From assembly GCA_023647555.1 (NCBI GenBank), contig JALRLY010000249.1, positions 1 to 51,387 on the forward strand: a stretch of DNA of 51,387 nt, in the 5' to 3' direction. A program made the position numbers and the translations under genes. The stretch is from Pancytospora philotis. Taxonomy: Eukaryota; Microsporidia. Positions 36,560-44,469 of this stretch are shown here, piece after piece (position 1 is the stretch's first letter; each line of letters opens with the position of its first letter). The notes under the pieces were generated by a model. That model was given only the letters and a program-made list of their open reading frames with translations, made no database searches and was not told where the DNA came from.

Positions 36560-37630
36560 TTATAGCGCACAGAACTCCACTTTCACCTCTTCCACGTACT
36601 CATCGACGACGCTCTCGACTGCAGCCTTCACTTGCATGGAGCTGAGCCCGCGTGCTTCGCAGCTAATGAGAGCCTCGCTTAGCTTGATACATAGCGAGTC
36701 CGTTGCGCGCTCCCTGATTCCGTTGCAATTCTGCGATATGTTGACATATCCAACGGCCTCCTTGAACTTGTCTGCACATAACTCCATCACCTGACAGAGG
36801 GCTATGCAAACAATTCGTGCCCCGCCCCGGCACTGACCGGGCGATGCACTCGCCTTCTGATTACTGCGTCTGACGAGGTCGTTATAGAACTCGCAGAGAT
36901 CCTGCGCAAGCACCTTCACCATGTTATCGGAAGTCTTCAAAAGGCCATCGATGCCGGGATTCGTTCTGAATTTGTTCAGGTGCTCCCGCGAACAGTGGTC
37001 GAAGCACCCGAGATCTATTTCTTTGAGTCCTGCGCACGCACAAATACCTTCAGCTGCGTCATCGCTACAGCCGGTCCATGCCCCGTTCCACCGCTTGCGC
37101 GATTCAGACAAAACACTGTTGTATGCGCCGAACAGCATCCTGTAACATGCGATAATGCTCTGCAGATGATGCGGACCGGGTCGCTCGGCCGCCCAGTGCA
37201 TCGCGGTTCTCATGCAGTCGCGCCCCGGATTCGCATCCTCGTTTATGACGTAGCAGTGGCCAGTGCTGCTAAGCTTCGTGTCTAGCCTGAGATACGATCG
37301 CTCCGCGCATGCCAAAAGCGCATGAAGCATCTGCTTCCGGAGAGAGGCTTCCAGCTCGGTGCAAGAATCGTACACCGCAGATGCTCGTCTTTTAAACTTT
37401 CCCGGCAAACGGTTGAGCTGAGCTACGCTTACCCTTGTGTACGTTACAGGGTTACCACCATATGCGCTTGGGTGAGGGACAACCACCTCGCCATGGAGAC
37501 CAGAAGATAGCGATGAGCCTGCCATCTTCCCCGTTGGGATATCGCTGTCCGCAGATGGGGGAAGGCTTGCGCCCATCGCCATCAGCGGGCAGTGCGCCAG
37601 AACACTGAGCAAAGGGGCCATTGGAAGCAT
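36560..37630 (-). CDS. Secreted protein, array gene B3 (tail truncated)
   Basis: 356 residues from the ATG at 37630: a signal peptide (MLPMAPLLSVLAHCPLMAMG, then ASLPPSADSDIP), a linker, the B body (LPGKFKRRASAVYDSCTELE, LRKQMLHALLACAERSYLRLDTKLSSTGHCYV, RPGPHHLQSIIACYRMLFGAYNSVLSESRKRW) and ending YVEEVKVEFCAL with TAA TAA TAG. B2 and B5 continue here with an acidic tail. About 60-80 bp past the stop, the DNA reads in another frame as TSEDGWSK, close to ESDYGWTN of the B5 tail. So the tail was cut off by stop and frame changes. GAGCCC precedes the ATG. Function unknown. Confidence 0.85.
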   Translation of the reverse strand: MLPMAPLLSVLAHCPLMAMGASLPPSADSDIPTGKMAGSSLSSGLHGEVVVPHPSAYGGNPVTYTRVSVAQLNRLPGKFKRRASAVYDSCTELEASLRKQMLHALLACAERSYLRLDTKLSSTGHCYVINEDANPGRDCMRTAMHWAAERPGPHHLQSIIACYRMLFGAYNSVLSESRKRWNGAWTGCSDDAAEGICACAGLKEIDLGCFDHCSREHLNKFRTNPGIDGLLKTSDNMVKVLAQDLCEFYNDLVRRSNQKASASPGQCRGGARIVCIALCQVMELCADKFKEAVGYVNISQNCNGIRERATDSLCIKLSEALISCEARGLSSMQVKAAVESVVDEYVEEVKVEFCAL

Positions 37631-37701
37631 GGGCTCGTGAAAACGTATTCGATGAATAGTCACAAAATGATAAAATTACTGATCTAATTTATATATCAGC
37701 A

Positions 37702-37721
37702 AGATTTATCATATATGATCG
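37702..37721 (-). promoter_or_regulatory. Family B distal upstream element, B3
   Basis: Plus strand AGATTTATCATATATGATCG, starting 72 bp upstream of the ATG. Matching elements lie 68 bp (B4) and 71 bp (B5) before their ATGs. Confidence 0.5.
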
Positions 37722-37724
37722 ACC

Positions 37725-37769
37725 TGCAGAGTCTCTGCATGAGCGGCGTGCTGGCAGCATAGCGCTGCC
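37725..37769. repeat. Two short perfect palindromes
   Basis: TGCAGAG-T-CTCTGCA (37725-37739) and GGCAGC-ATAGC-GCTGCC (37753-37769), directly beyond the B3 distal element. Function unknown. Confidence 0.55.
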
Positions 37770-38148
37770 TGTGTATTTCAGGCAGTTACAGTAGCAAGAA
37801 CCGGCTCTGTTCCCACACACCGTCTGTCCGCTTCGCGCTGTTCTGCACACGCGAAATGCTGTGGCGTATGGCGCCTGTCCCCATTTACGGCGTTTTAATG
37901 CAACGCAGTATGTGACGGCCGCCCATGGAACAAAGCGCTCGACAAATTGACCTCAAAAATAAAGTAGCTCAAAGCTGACCACAAATGCACAATTATATAT
38001 TAATAGCCCTAGAATAAATTGCCTTTAATAGAACCTCTAATCAGCGGTACTGGTTTTAAAGCTCCCTATGCTATTTCAGCCGCCTCTGCTATAAGCATAC
38101 ACACTATTGCTATCTCCGCTGACAGGCTGTCTTCGCCCAATCACCGCT

Positions 38149-39261
38149 TTAGTAGCTCACAACTTCCCAAACTTCTACAATATCAGTTACACCCGCACGG
38201 GATCTTGCTTTCACCCTTTCCATGTACTTGTCAACGACACTCTCGATCATAGCATCAACCAACATGGAGTGAAGTCTGCGCTCCTCGCTGCCAGAAAGAG
38301 CCACGTCGAAGCTTTTGGAAAGAAAGGCCGTGACGCGCTCTACGAACTCAGCCCGATTCTGCGACATACGGACGGACCCAATGACCTCCCTGAACCTCTC
38401 GGCGCACAGTTCCATCGCACGTTGCAGTGCACCACAATCAATCTGCACCTCGCCTGGGCATTGGTCAAGCAGTGCTCGCATTCTCTGATTACTCTGCTTA
38501 ACGAGATTATTGTAGAAATCGTAGAGGAGCTGCACATGCACTATTTCTACGCTATTAGACTCCTTCAGAAGACTATCGATATCAGCGTCGCTTCTAAAAG
38601 ACCTCAAGTGCTCCTCGGAATAACAATCATAAGGCCCCGGGGCTATTTCCTTGAGCTCTGCGCATGCACAAATGCTATCTGCTGCATCCATGCTGGGCTG
38701 TACCTCGCTCCCCTGCTTGAAATACTCAGACAAAATATCATCGTAAGTGCTGAACAGCGACTTATAGCACGCGATAACGTTCCGCAGAAAATATGGGTGG
38801 GGCCGCCCCGCTACCCAGCCTTTTGTGGCGGTCTCGCGTCCATGCTCCAGATTTGCTTTATCGTTTTTGATATAGCTATCGAGTAAGCGGCTAGTGTTGC
38901 TCACCTTCGTATCTAACTTGAGGTATGACCATCTCGCATATCCCGAGAGCGCGCGAACCATCTGCTGTCTAAGAGCAACTTTAAGTAAATCGTAGGACTT
39001 GTATACGTCAGATACTCGTTTTTCGAATCTCTCCAGCAAGTATTTGGATTGAAGCGTGCCCATCCCGGTGTGTGCTAGAGCGCTAGCACCAGATGCATTC
39101 GTACAAGGAGTTGCTGCGCCGCCAATGCGATTCGAAGAAAGCGAGAAGCTCGCCATCTCCTCCGCCAGGATATCGCTTTCCGCAGACGGGCAGGGGTTCG
39201 CGCTCATCACCACCAGCGGGTATTGCGCTAGCACACTGATCAGCGTTATCAACGAAAACAT
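38149..39261 (-). CDS. Secreted protein, array gene B4 (tail truncated)
   Basis: 370 residues, most similar to B5: a signal peptide (MFSLITLISVLAQYPLVVMS, then ANPCPSAESDI), a linker, the body (LLERFEKRVSDVYKSYDLLK, LRQQMVRALSGYARWSYLKLDTKVSNTSRLLDSYIKND as in B5), FLRNVIACYKSLFSTYDDILSEY, and C-terminal helices ending YMERVKARSRAGV. It stops after VVSY (TAA), where B5 has an acidic tail. Past the stop, about 110 bp later, the DNA still ends in ACCGCTGATTAG like the true end of B5, so the tail is a relic. A GTAAAAATTTTTA block and GGGCCC lie before the ATG. Function unknown. Confidence 0.86.
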   Translation of the reverse strand: MFSLITLISVLAQYPLVVMSANPCPSAESDILAEEMASFSLSSNRIGGAATPCTNASGASALAHTGMGTLQSKYLLERFEKRVSDVYKSYDLLKVALRQQMVRALSGYARWSYLKLDTKVSNTSRLLDSYIKNDKANLEHGRETATKGWVAGRPHPYFLRNVIACYKSLFSTYDDILSEYFKQGSEVQPSMDAADSICACAELKEIAPGPYDCYSEEHLRSFRSDADIDSLLKESNSVEIVHVQLLYDFYNNLVKQSNQRMRALLDQCPGEVQIDCGALQRAMELCAERFREVIGSVRMSQNRAEFVERVTAFLSKSFDVALSGSEERRLHSMLVDAMIESVVDKYMERVKARSRAGVTDIVEVWEVVSY

Positions 39262-39280
39262 GGGCCCGTAAAAATTTTTA
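39262..39280 (-). promoter_or_regulatory. Start element, B4
   Basis: In gene orientation TAAAAATTTTTACGGGCCC directly abuts the ATG at 39261. It is nearly identical before B5. Confidence 0.65.
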
Positions 39281-39633
39281 CGTAACAGCGAGTACAATAA
39301 CAGTATCATTATTTAAATCAGATAAAGTGAATTTATCGCTTGATCGATAGATGATAAGCCCGCATATAGGTTGGGCTTGTGCTTTGCTACTAGTCATGTC
39401 TCCTAATGCGGTCACAGCAACGGGCTCTTTCTCACGTATGGCATATTTTCTCCCCGCGCAAACAGTAGGTAACAGACCAGCAATGTTCGACTCACGCGGC
39501 GTGCCAAAGCTTATCCATTATCTACAGCGTAGAGCACCTTGAATTATACACCAGCTTGGATGCTAAAAAAGCACGAAACAGACTGCAAATTTAAAAAATT
39601 ATACATGGAGTAAATATCGCTTTACTTAAAACT
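39281..39633. other. Intergenic region between B4 and B5
   Basis: 353 bp without a gene. It carries the B4 distal element (39329-39346). A short plus-strand frame (63 codons) shows no protein character. Confidence 0.55.
39329..39346 (-). promoter_or_regulatory. Family B distal upstream element, B4
   Basis: Plus strand GAATTTATCGCTTGATCG, starting 68 bp upstream of the B4 ATG. Confidence 0.5.
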
Positions 39634-40824
39634 CTAATCAGTGGTATCCATATCAGAGCTATTTACGTTGGTCCAGCCATAATCGCTCTCAATGAGCGAA
39701 TAGTCGCTATCACCAGTAAATGCATCATCGCTGGAGCTATCACCAATAGAAGTCTCATACTCGCCATCATTGATCGTGTCCTCACTGCTGAAATCCTTCT
39801 GATCTTCGAGATAATCGGCCCGGACCGCATAGCACCTCGCCTTTCCTCTTTCAGTGTAATCATCGACGATACTTTTAACCATAGTATCCACCATTATGGA
39901 TTCAAGTCTGTTCTCTTCGCTGCCTGCGAGAGCCTCATCAAGATTAACGGACAACAAGGCCGTGGCGCATTCTATGAAATCGGCGCAGTTCTGCGACGCG
40001 CTAACACACCCTATAGCCTCCTTGAGCCTGCCAGCGCATTCATCCATGGCCCAGCAGGCGACTTCTTGCTCAGCCCACGCTGCGTCCTGGCAGTGATATA
40101 ACATTGCTTTCGCTTTCAGATTAATTTGCTCAACGAAAAAGTCGTGGAAGCCCCAGAGCCGCTGCACATCCACCGTTCCTATATCGTGAATCTCCCCCAG
40201 AAGGCAGTCGATATCGGCTTCCAGCCTAAATTTTTCAAACGCATCTCCGTCCACGCCTGTCTTCGTCTCGCTCTCCCGCCTGCAGTATTCAGACAGAATA
40301 TCGCCGAACGCGTTCAGCAGCGACCTATAGCATCTGACAACCTCCCGTAGAAAATACGGCTCAGGCCGTTCCGTTGCCCAAGTTCTCGCGGCTGCTTCGT
40401 ATCCATACTCCGGGTCCGCACCAGCGCTTTTGATATAGCTGGTGAGAAAGCGGCTGTCTTTGCTCGGCTTCGAGTCCAGTGTGAGGTAGTGCCACTTCGC
40501 ATATGTCAGAAGCGGGTAAGCCTTCTGCTTCCTGAGGACAAATAACAAATTATCACAAGCCTTCTGTGCTGCGGATACCCGTCCATCAAACGTCTCAAGC
40601 AAGTGGGCGGATTCGCTCGAATCCGTTCCAGCGCCTGCTAAAGCGCACGCATCATATGCGCTCGTACTGGAAGATGCCGCCTCGCCATCGAAAGTAGCAG
40701 ACAGCGCGAGTCTAGCCATCTGTTCCGTTGGTATGTTGCCGTCTGCGGACGGATGGGAGTTCGCGCCCATCACCACCAGCGGATATTGCGCTAGCACAGT
40801 GATCAGCGGTACCAGTGAAAACAT
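39634..40824 (-). CDS. Secreted protein, array gene B5
   Basis: 396 residues: a signal peptide (MFSLVPLITVLAQYPLVVMG, then ANSHPSADGNIP), a Ser/Ala-rich linker, the body (LLETFDGRVSAAQKACDNL, LRKQKAYPLLTYAKWHYLTLDSK, RPEPYFLREVVRCYRSLLNAFGDILSEYCRRE), C-terminal helices (SQNCADFIECATALLSVNLDEAL, MVKSIVDDYTERGKARCYAV), and a complete acidic tail (SSEDTINDGEYETSIGDSSSDDAF and on, ending SSDMDTTD). It is the closest relative of B4 and the first gene of the array in transcription order. The start is preceded by AAAATTTTTACGGGCCC. Function unknown. Confidence 0.87.
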   Translation of the reverse strand: MFSLVPLITVLAQYPLVVMGANSHPSADGNIPTEQMARLALSATFDGEAASSSTSAYDACALAGAGTDSSESAHLLETFDGRVSAAQKACDNLLFVLRKQKAYPLLTYAKWHYLTLDSKPSKDSRFLTSYIKSAGADPEYGYEAAARTWATERPEPYFLREVVRCYRSLLNAFGDILSEYCRRESETKTGVDGDAFEKFRLEADIDCLLGEIHDIGTVDVQRLWGFHDFFVEQINLKAKAMLYHCQDAAWAEQEVACWAMDECAGRLKEAIGCVSASQNCADFIECATALLSVNLDEALAGSEENRLESIMVDTMVKSIVDDYTERGKARCYAVRADYLEDQKDFSSEDTINDGEYETSIGDSSSDDAFTGDSDYSLIESDYGWTNVNSSDMDTTD

Positions 40825-40841
40825 GGGCCCGTAAAAATTTT
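40825..40841 (-). promoter_or_regulatory. Start element, B5
   Basis: In gene orientation TGAAAATTTTTACGGGCCC abuts the ATG at 40824. Confidence 0.65.
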
Positions 40842-40894
40842 CACGTAACAGCCAGTAAAGGAGCGCCACTATTTTTTAGATCAGATTATCAACA

Positions 40895-40914
40895 AAATTT
40901 ATCACTGTAGATCG
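40895..40914 (-). promoter_or_regulatory. Family B distal upstream element, B5
   Basis: Plus strand AAATTTATCACTGTAGATCG, starting 71 bp upstream of the B5 ATG. Confidence 0.5.
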
Positions 40915-41026
40915 GTGGACAAAAAGCCCGACTTGAGAGTGCGCGTAGCCTCGCATTCTCTAAGTGTCATCTTTCAGCAACAGCAATAAACCGTTGTTCC
41001 AAAGAAACTATCATCATTGCATTTAT

Positions 41027-42010
41027 TTAGTCTACAGGCACGCCCACGAGTATCTCGTCGTCCGTAATGATCCGCTCCTCGCGCTTGAACGCGAGCTCCG
41101 TGCGGCAGATCGGGCAGCTCGACTCGCGCTCGCACCACTGGCGCAGGCACATGGAGTGGAAGGCGTGGCGGCAGCGCAGCACCTTGCCGACGGAGAGGTG
41201 CTCCTGGCAGATCGGGCACGTGGTGTCCAGCGGCGTGTCGGGGATCCCGCGCAGGTCCGCGCAGAGCTGCCTGTACGCACACAGCAGCTTCAGCTTTTTG
41301 CGCAGCTTCATGAGCGAGGCGACGAACGAGCGCGCGGTGCTCGCCGGGAAGCGGTGGTGCGTGCTGACGATCACGACGAAGGCGAGGTACGCGATCGAGC
41401 GCACGAGGTAGTAGAAGATGCCGATGAAGAGCACGGTGATGGAGCGCTGCTCCTCGGCCCTGCAGAGGTCGAGCAGCATGACCGATGTGGAGCGGAGCAG
41501 CTCGAACGCGACGAGCGAGTACTCGAGCGCGAAGAGCACGAAGATGCTGAAGCCGTCGCGGAGGGAGCTGCAGCACATCCACGCGCACATCAGCGAGGCG
41601 GCGATCGCGACGTACCCGCTGACGAGCATCTTCCACGAGCACGCCCTCAGCATTTTGATGCCGAAGGACCAGGCGAACGAGCGGAAGCAGTAGAGGACGG
41701 CGAAGTAGATGAGCGAGATCATCGGCAGGTCGCTCGGGAAGAAGGAGATGATCATGAGGATGTCGCCGCCCAGTGCGTAGACGCGCTCGCGGTAGACCGT
41801 CTGCTCCGACTCGGCGAGGCTGCCCACGACTGCGTTGGTGATCGAGCCGCCGATGGCAAGGATGATGTGGATGGCGAGCGATGTGTGGAGGAGGTGGAGG
41901 AGGTTGTTTGTTGCTATTCTGACGAGCACGCCGTAGAGCGTGCGCTCCTTGCACAGCATGGCGCATGCCAGAGCAAACACACCGAAATGGGCTGCCACGT
42001 ACTGCTTCAT
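41027..42010 (-). CDS. HRD1: ER-associated E3 ubiquitin ligase, HRD1-like
   Basis: 327 residues. The N-terminal 220 residues contain several hydrophobic membrane spans, and a RING-H2 finger follows: C265, C268, C280, H282, H285, C288, C299, C302 (CPICQEH...RCRHAFHSMCLRQWCERESSCPIC). This order is that of Hrd1/Der3, which ubiquitinates misfolded ER proteins for degradation by the proteasome. The long cytosolic Pro-rich tail of yeast Hrd1 (551 residues) is absent. Start at 42010, preceded by AGCCCCATT; the upstream 21 codons come from a 15-bp tandem repeat. Other membrane RING ligases such as RNF139/TRC8 or gp78 cannot be fully excluded. Its presence suits a parasite with heavy secretory traffic. 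Confidence 0.85.
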   Translation of the reverse strand: MKQYVAAHFGVFALACAMLCKERTLYGVLVRIATNNLLHLLHTSLAIHIILAIGGSITNAVVGSLAESEQTVYRERVYALGGDILMIISFFPSDLPMISLIYFAVLYCFRSFAWSFGIKMLRACSWKMLVSGYVAIAASLMCAWMCCSSLRDGFSIFVLFALEYSLVAFELLRSTSVMLLDLCRAEEQRSITVLFIGIFYYLVRSIAYLAFVVIVSTHHRFPASTARSFVASLMKLRKKLKLLCAYRQLCADLRGIPDTPLDTTCPICQEHLSVGKVLRCRHAFHSMCLRQWCERESSCPICRTELAFKREERIITDDEILVGVPVD

Positions 42011-42027
42011 AATGGGGCTACAAAAGC

Positions 42028-42057
42028 GCTCCATGGATAGATGCTCCATGGATAGAT
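42028..42057. repeat. 15-bp tandem repeat upstream of HRD1
   Basis: Two identical copies of GCTCCATGGATAGAT (42028-42042, 42043-42057). Each contains an ATG-like CCATGG, and in minus orientation they encode the discarded N-terminal extension of the HRD1 frame. Confidence 0.8.
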
Positions 42058-42206
42058 GCAATTGGAATGTCATAGTTGTAATGAGGATGAATTTACTTGC
42101 ACTGAGAGTGAAGCGATGGATAAATAAACTGCGCTAGGCTTATTTTATACAAGAAAACAACAACTAAGCTGATAAATTGCTACTCCTCAATAATTTAAAT
42201 TCTTGC

Positions 42207-43223
42207 TCATTCTCCAGCCTTCGCGCTGCTGTGCTGCTGTTTAATGTGCATGATCAGCCTGCCGCGGGTATCAAATACCTCTTTGCACAGGGAGCAGGTC
42301 CTGAACGCCTCGTGCTCCCGCTTGTCGCTGTCTGGCACGACTTTCTTAGCCTGGCCATCAGCATTAGAGTGGCTCACCGTAGATTCGTCCTTTACAACCG
42401 CGTTTTCCGACGGCATGTTTTCCGACGGCATATTTTCGAATGGCATATTTTCTAATGGCATGTTTTTGAATGGCATGTTTTTCGACGGCAGGTCCGTCAA
42501 ATTACTTTCGGCATGCGACGATTTGGAGCCATCAGCCGATTGGATCACCGGACTGTCAGTAGAACCTATGCCAGAGCAAACATCCGCCGGATCGTTCCCA
42601 GCGGCTACCCATGCCTCGATGTTACCGCTGTGCAGCTTGCTCCGCAGATGGTCCCGCAGCGTGTTCTCATTGTTGAAGCCCTTGCTGCATGCGCGGCAAT
42701 ACAGCTTGTAGGCCTTCGGGCCAGCCCGCTTTTCGGTCACCTTCGCGGGCGGCGTGTCCCTGGGCGTGCTCGCCGGCTCAGACCGCTTGTACCGCGGGTC
42801 GAGCGCTTTGATCCGCTTGATCACACTGAGCACCCGCTGCTCCAGCGCCTTGTCCTTGTGGCGGAAGCTGCACCAGTAGCGGTAGAACTGCGGAAAGTCC
42901 GGATCGCCAAACTCCAGCCGCGGATGCAGGCCGTAGCACAGCGTAAGCCGCTCGAAGAAATCAGCGGCGTAGAGTGCGTAGTCGGCAGCAAGGAAGGCCT
43001 CCGTGTATATCTCGAGGGGCACCGAGTCCTGCACCGTGGCGATCGCGCCGTTGAGGGCCAGCAGCTGCGCATCGTCGTGCCTGTTCCTGTAGCACTGCTT
43101 GCCGTACGCCGTCTTGATCTCCCTGAGGGTGGCCGTCCTGGGCACGCCGAGGAGCAGATAGGCCCGCTCCACCTTCTCGTCTACCACGCCGTCTCCTTTG
43201 AATCTGCTGAGGGTGGCGCCCAT
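42207..43223 (-). CDS. JJJ1/DNAJC21-like 60S biogenesis factor with degenerate J domain
   Basis: 338 residues from the ATG at 43223 (GACCCC directly upstream; another ATG 9 bp further lies inside that element). Residues 17-70 look like a J domain (AYLLLGVPRTATLREIKTAY), but the catalytic HPD is replaced by HDD at 49-51. Next come the Jjj1-type block with FPQFYRYWCSF and a basic helix, a C2H2 zinc finger (C176, C179, H192, H198), a linker with a pentapeptide repeat (NMP-x-x, 246-272), and a second C2H2 finger (C309, C312, H325, H331). This order of J, W.F block and two C2H2 fingers is that of Jjj1/DNAJC21, which recruits Hsp70 to recycle Arx1 from late pre-60S particles. The loss of HPD predicts no Hsp70 stimulation. 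Confidence 0.75.
   Translation of the reverse strand: MGATLSRFKGDGVVDEKVERAYLLLGVPRTATLREIKTAYGKQCYRNRHDDAQLLALNGAIATVQDSVPLEIYTEAFLAADYALYAADFFERLTLCYGLHPRLEFGDPDFPQFYRYWCSFRHKDKALEQRVLSVIKRIKALDPRYKRSEPASTPRDTPPAKVTEKRAGPKAYKLYCRACSKGFNNENTLRDHLRSKLHSGNIEAWVAAGNDPADVCSGIGSTDSPVIQSADGSKSSHAESNLTDLPSKNMPFKNMPLENMPFENMPSENMPSENAVVKDESTVSHSNADGQAKKVVPDSDKREHEAFRTCSLCKEVFDTRGRLIMHIKQQHSSAKAGE
42403..42492. repeat. 15-bp minisatellite inside the JJJ1-like gene
   Basis: Six 15-bp units (plus strand TTTTCCGACGGCATG and variants) in frame, coding for an NMP-x-x pentapeptide repeat in the linker between the two zinc fingers. Unit number may vary between strains. Confidence 0.85.
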
Positions 43224-43322
43224 GGGGTCCATCGATCGCGGATGGATAGATGGAACTGCTAGAAGCATTTGTGCATAAACATCCTATGCAAGTAAATCAT
43301 CAACGAACCCGTTTATGCGGCC

Positions 43323-44369
43323 ATGGAGCAGCAGCAGACAACAGTGTGCGATGTGCTCTCAGTGATAGCGTATCTGCGGAACTTCTTCAGCGAGGCCTCC
43401 TTCAGGACCACCGCGCTGCGCGGCATGCGCATGAAGACGATCGTATCCACGCCCGAAACCAGGAAGTTCCTGCAGTGGATCGATGCGGTGCAGGCGCAAA
43501 TCAGCGATATCCACAGGCTCGTGCTCGGTGTATACAGAAAAAGTGGTGCTAAGGGCACAGATCTGGTGCTGCTCGAGGCCTACAACATAGACGTGCACAG
43601 TATAAGCGACATTAGGGCTGTGTGCCTCGGGCTGCAGAGGATGGAGCGCCTGCGCCAGACAGTGGTGATCAGAATCAAGGTGTTCTCATACGTGCCAGTA
43701 AAGCTGCCGGGCTTCCGTGCAGCGGTGAACAGCGATCAGTGGCGCGCCGAGGGCGACAGCAGACGGGTAGCGGAGGGCGTGTCGGTGTACATTCATGCGG
43801 GCAACAAAGCTGGAACATTTAAAAGTGGTGGAAATAATTATTCATTAAAAACTAAAAATGTGGAAGCATCGCAGAAAGCTACAGTCTCATACAAAGCAAA
43901 TGCCAATACAACTGCACCAGAGAGCATAAGATGCACCTGCCTGATCCAAGAGACCGATGGCGATATGGTGCAGTGCGACAAGTGCAGAAACTGGCTCCAC
44001 ACGGTGTGCTGCGGCTTTTTCTCCAACCAGGACAGCAGGATCCCGCGCACGTTCGCCTGTCTGCTCTGCACTGGTCCTTTAACCACCGGCCAGCGCAACC
44101 TGAGCATTTTCCGACGGGCCCTCGGCGCGGTGTACAACGAGGAGCGCTGCGGCCTGGAGTATCTGCACAGGCGGCTGAGTGTTCCCTGGAGCATGGCAGC
44201 TGCGCTGCTCAAGAAGCTCAAGGCGGACGGATTCGTTGCCAGAGCCAAGGTGGGCTACAAGATCGTGAAGGACAGCGCAGCAAAGGAGCGCGTGAAGGAA
44301 TACTTCAGCGGGGCGAAGCTGGAGTGCTCCATATCGGTAGAGGAAATTGAAGTAGACCCGCAGGAATAA
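43323..44369 (+). CDS. HOP1: HORMA-domain protein with PHD finger, Hop1-like
   Basis: 348 residues. Residues 8-135 follow the HORMA pattern: VLSVIAYLRNFFSEASF at the start, a central VLLEAYNIDV strand (Hop1 LLETYTFDI-like), and IRIKVFSYVPVKLPGFRAA at the end. A linker follows, then a PHD-type zinc finger (about 203-250, CTCLIQETDGDMVQCDKCRNWLH...C..C), then a probable winged-helix segment (about 265-325). HORMA plus zinc finger is the layout of fungal Hop1, the meiotic chromosome-axis protein that directs crossovers to homologues. Its presence suggests that this organism retains meiosis, which is known or inferred for several microsporidia. It is head-to-head with the JJJ1-like gene; starts are about 100 bp apart. 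Confidence 0.7.
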   Translation: MEQQQTTVCDVLSVIAYLRNFFSEASFRTTALRGMRMKTIVSTPETRKFLQWIDAVQAQISDIHRLVLGVYRKSGAKGTDLVLLEAYNIDVHSISDIRAVCLGLQRMERLRQTVVIRIKVFSYVPVKLPGFRAAVNSDQWRAEGDSRRVAEGVSVYIHAGNKAGTFKSGGNNYSLKTKNVEASQKATVSYKANANTTAPESIRCTCLIQETDGDMVQCDKCRNWLHTVCCGFFSNQDSRIPRTFACLLCTGPLTTGQRNLSIFRRALGAVYNEERCGLEYLHRRLSVPWSMAAALLKKLKADGFVARAKVGYKIVKDSAAKERVKEYFSGAKLECSISVEEIEVDPQE

Positions 44370-44469
44370 ATTTACTAGGAGGCTTTTATTGTATTTTAAG
44401 AGGCTCTTATGCCTCCGTGCAACCAGTGCAAAAATTTAGCGGCGTTTCTCAGCAAATTCTGCCCTGCGC

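Larger units (their letters stand above)
37631..38148. other. Intergenic region with palindromes and B4 3' remnant
   Basis: 518 bp without an intact gene. It contains the upstream block of B3 (37702-37721), two perfect short palindromes (37725-37739 and 37753-37769), and near 38037-38148 the remnant of the B4 tail, whose last bases (in gene orientation ACCGCTGATTAG) match the end of B5 (ACCACTGATTAG). Confidence 0.65.

Noticed and set aside
28477..40824. A CRISPR-like or satellite repeat array
   Set aside because: The repetition is at the level of whole paralogous genes with diverged DNA; no short regularly spaced repeats are present.
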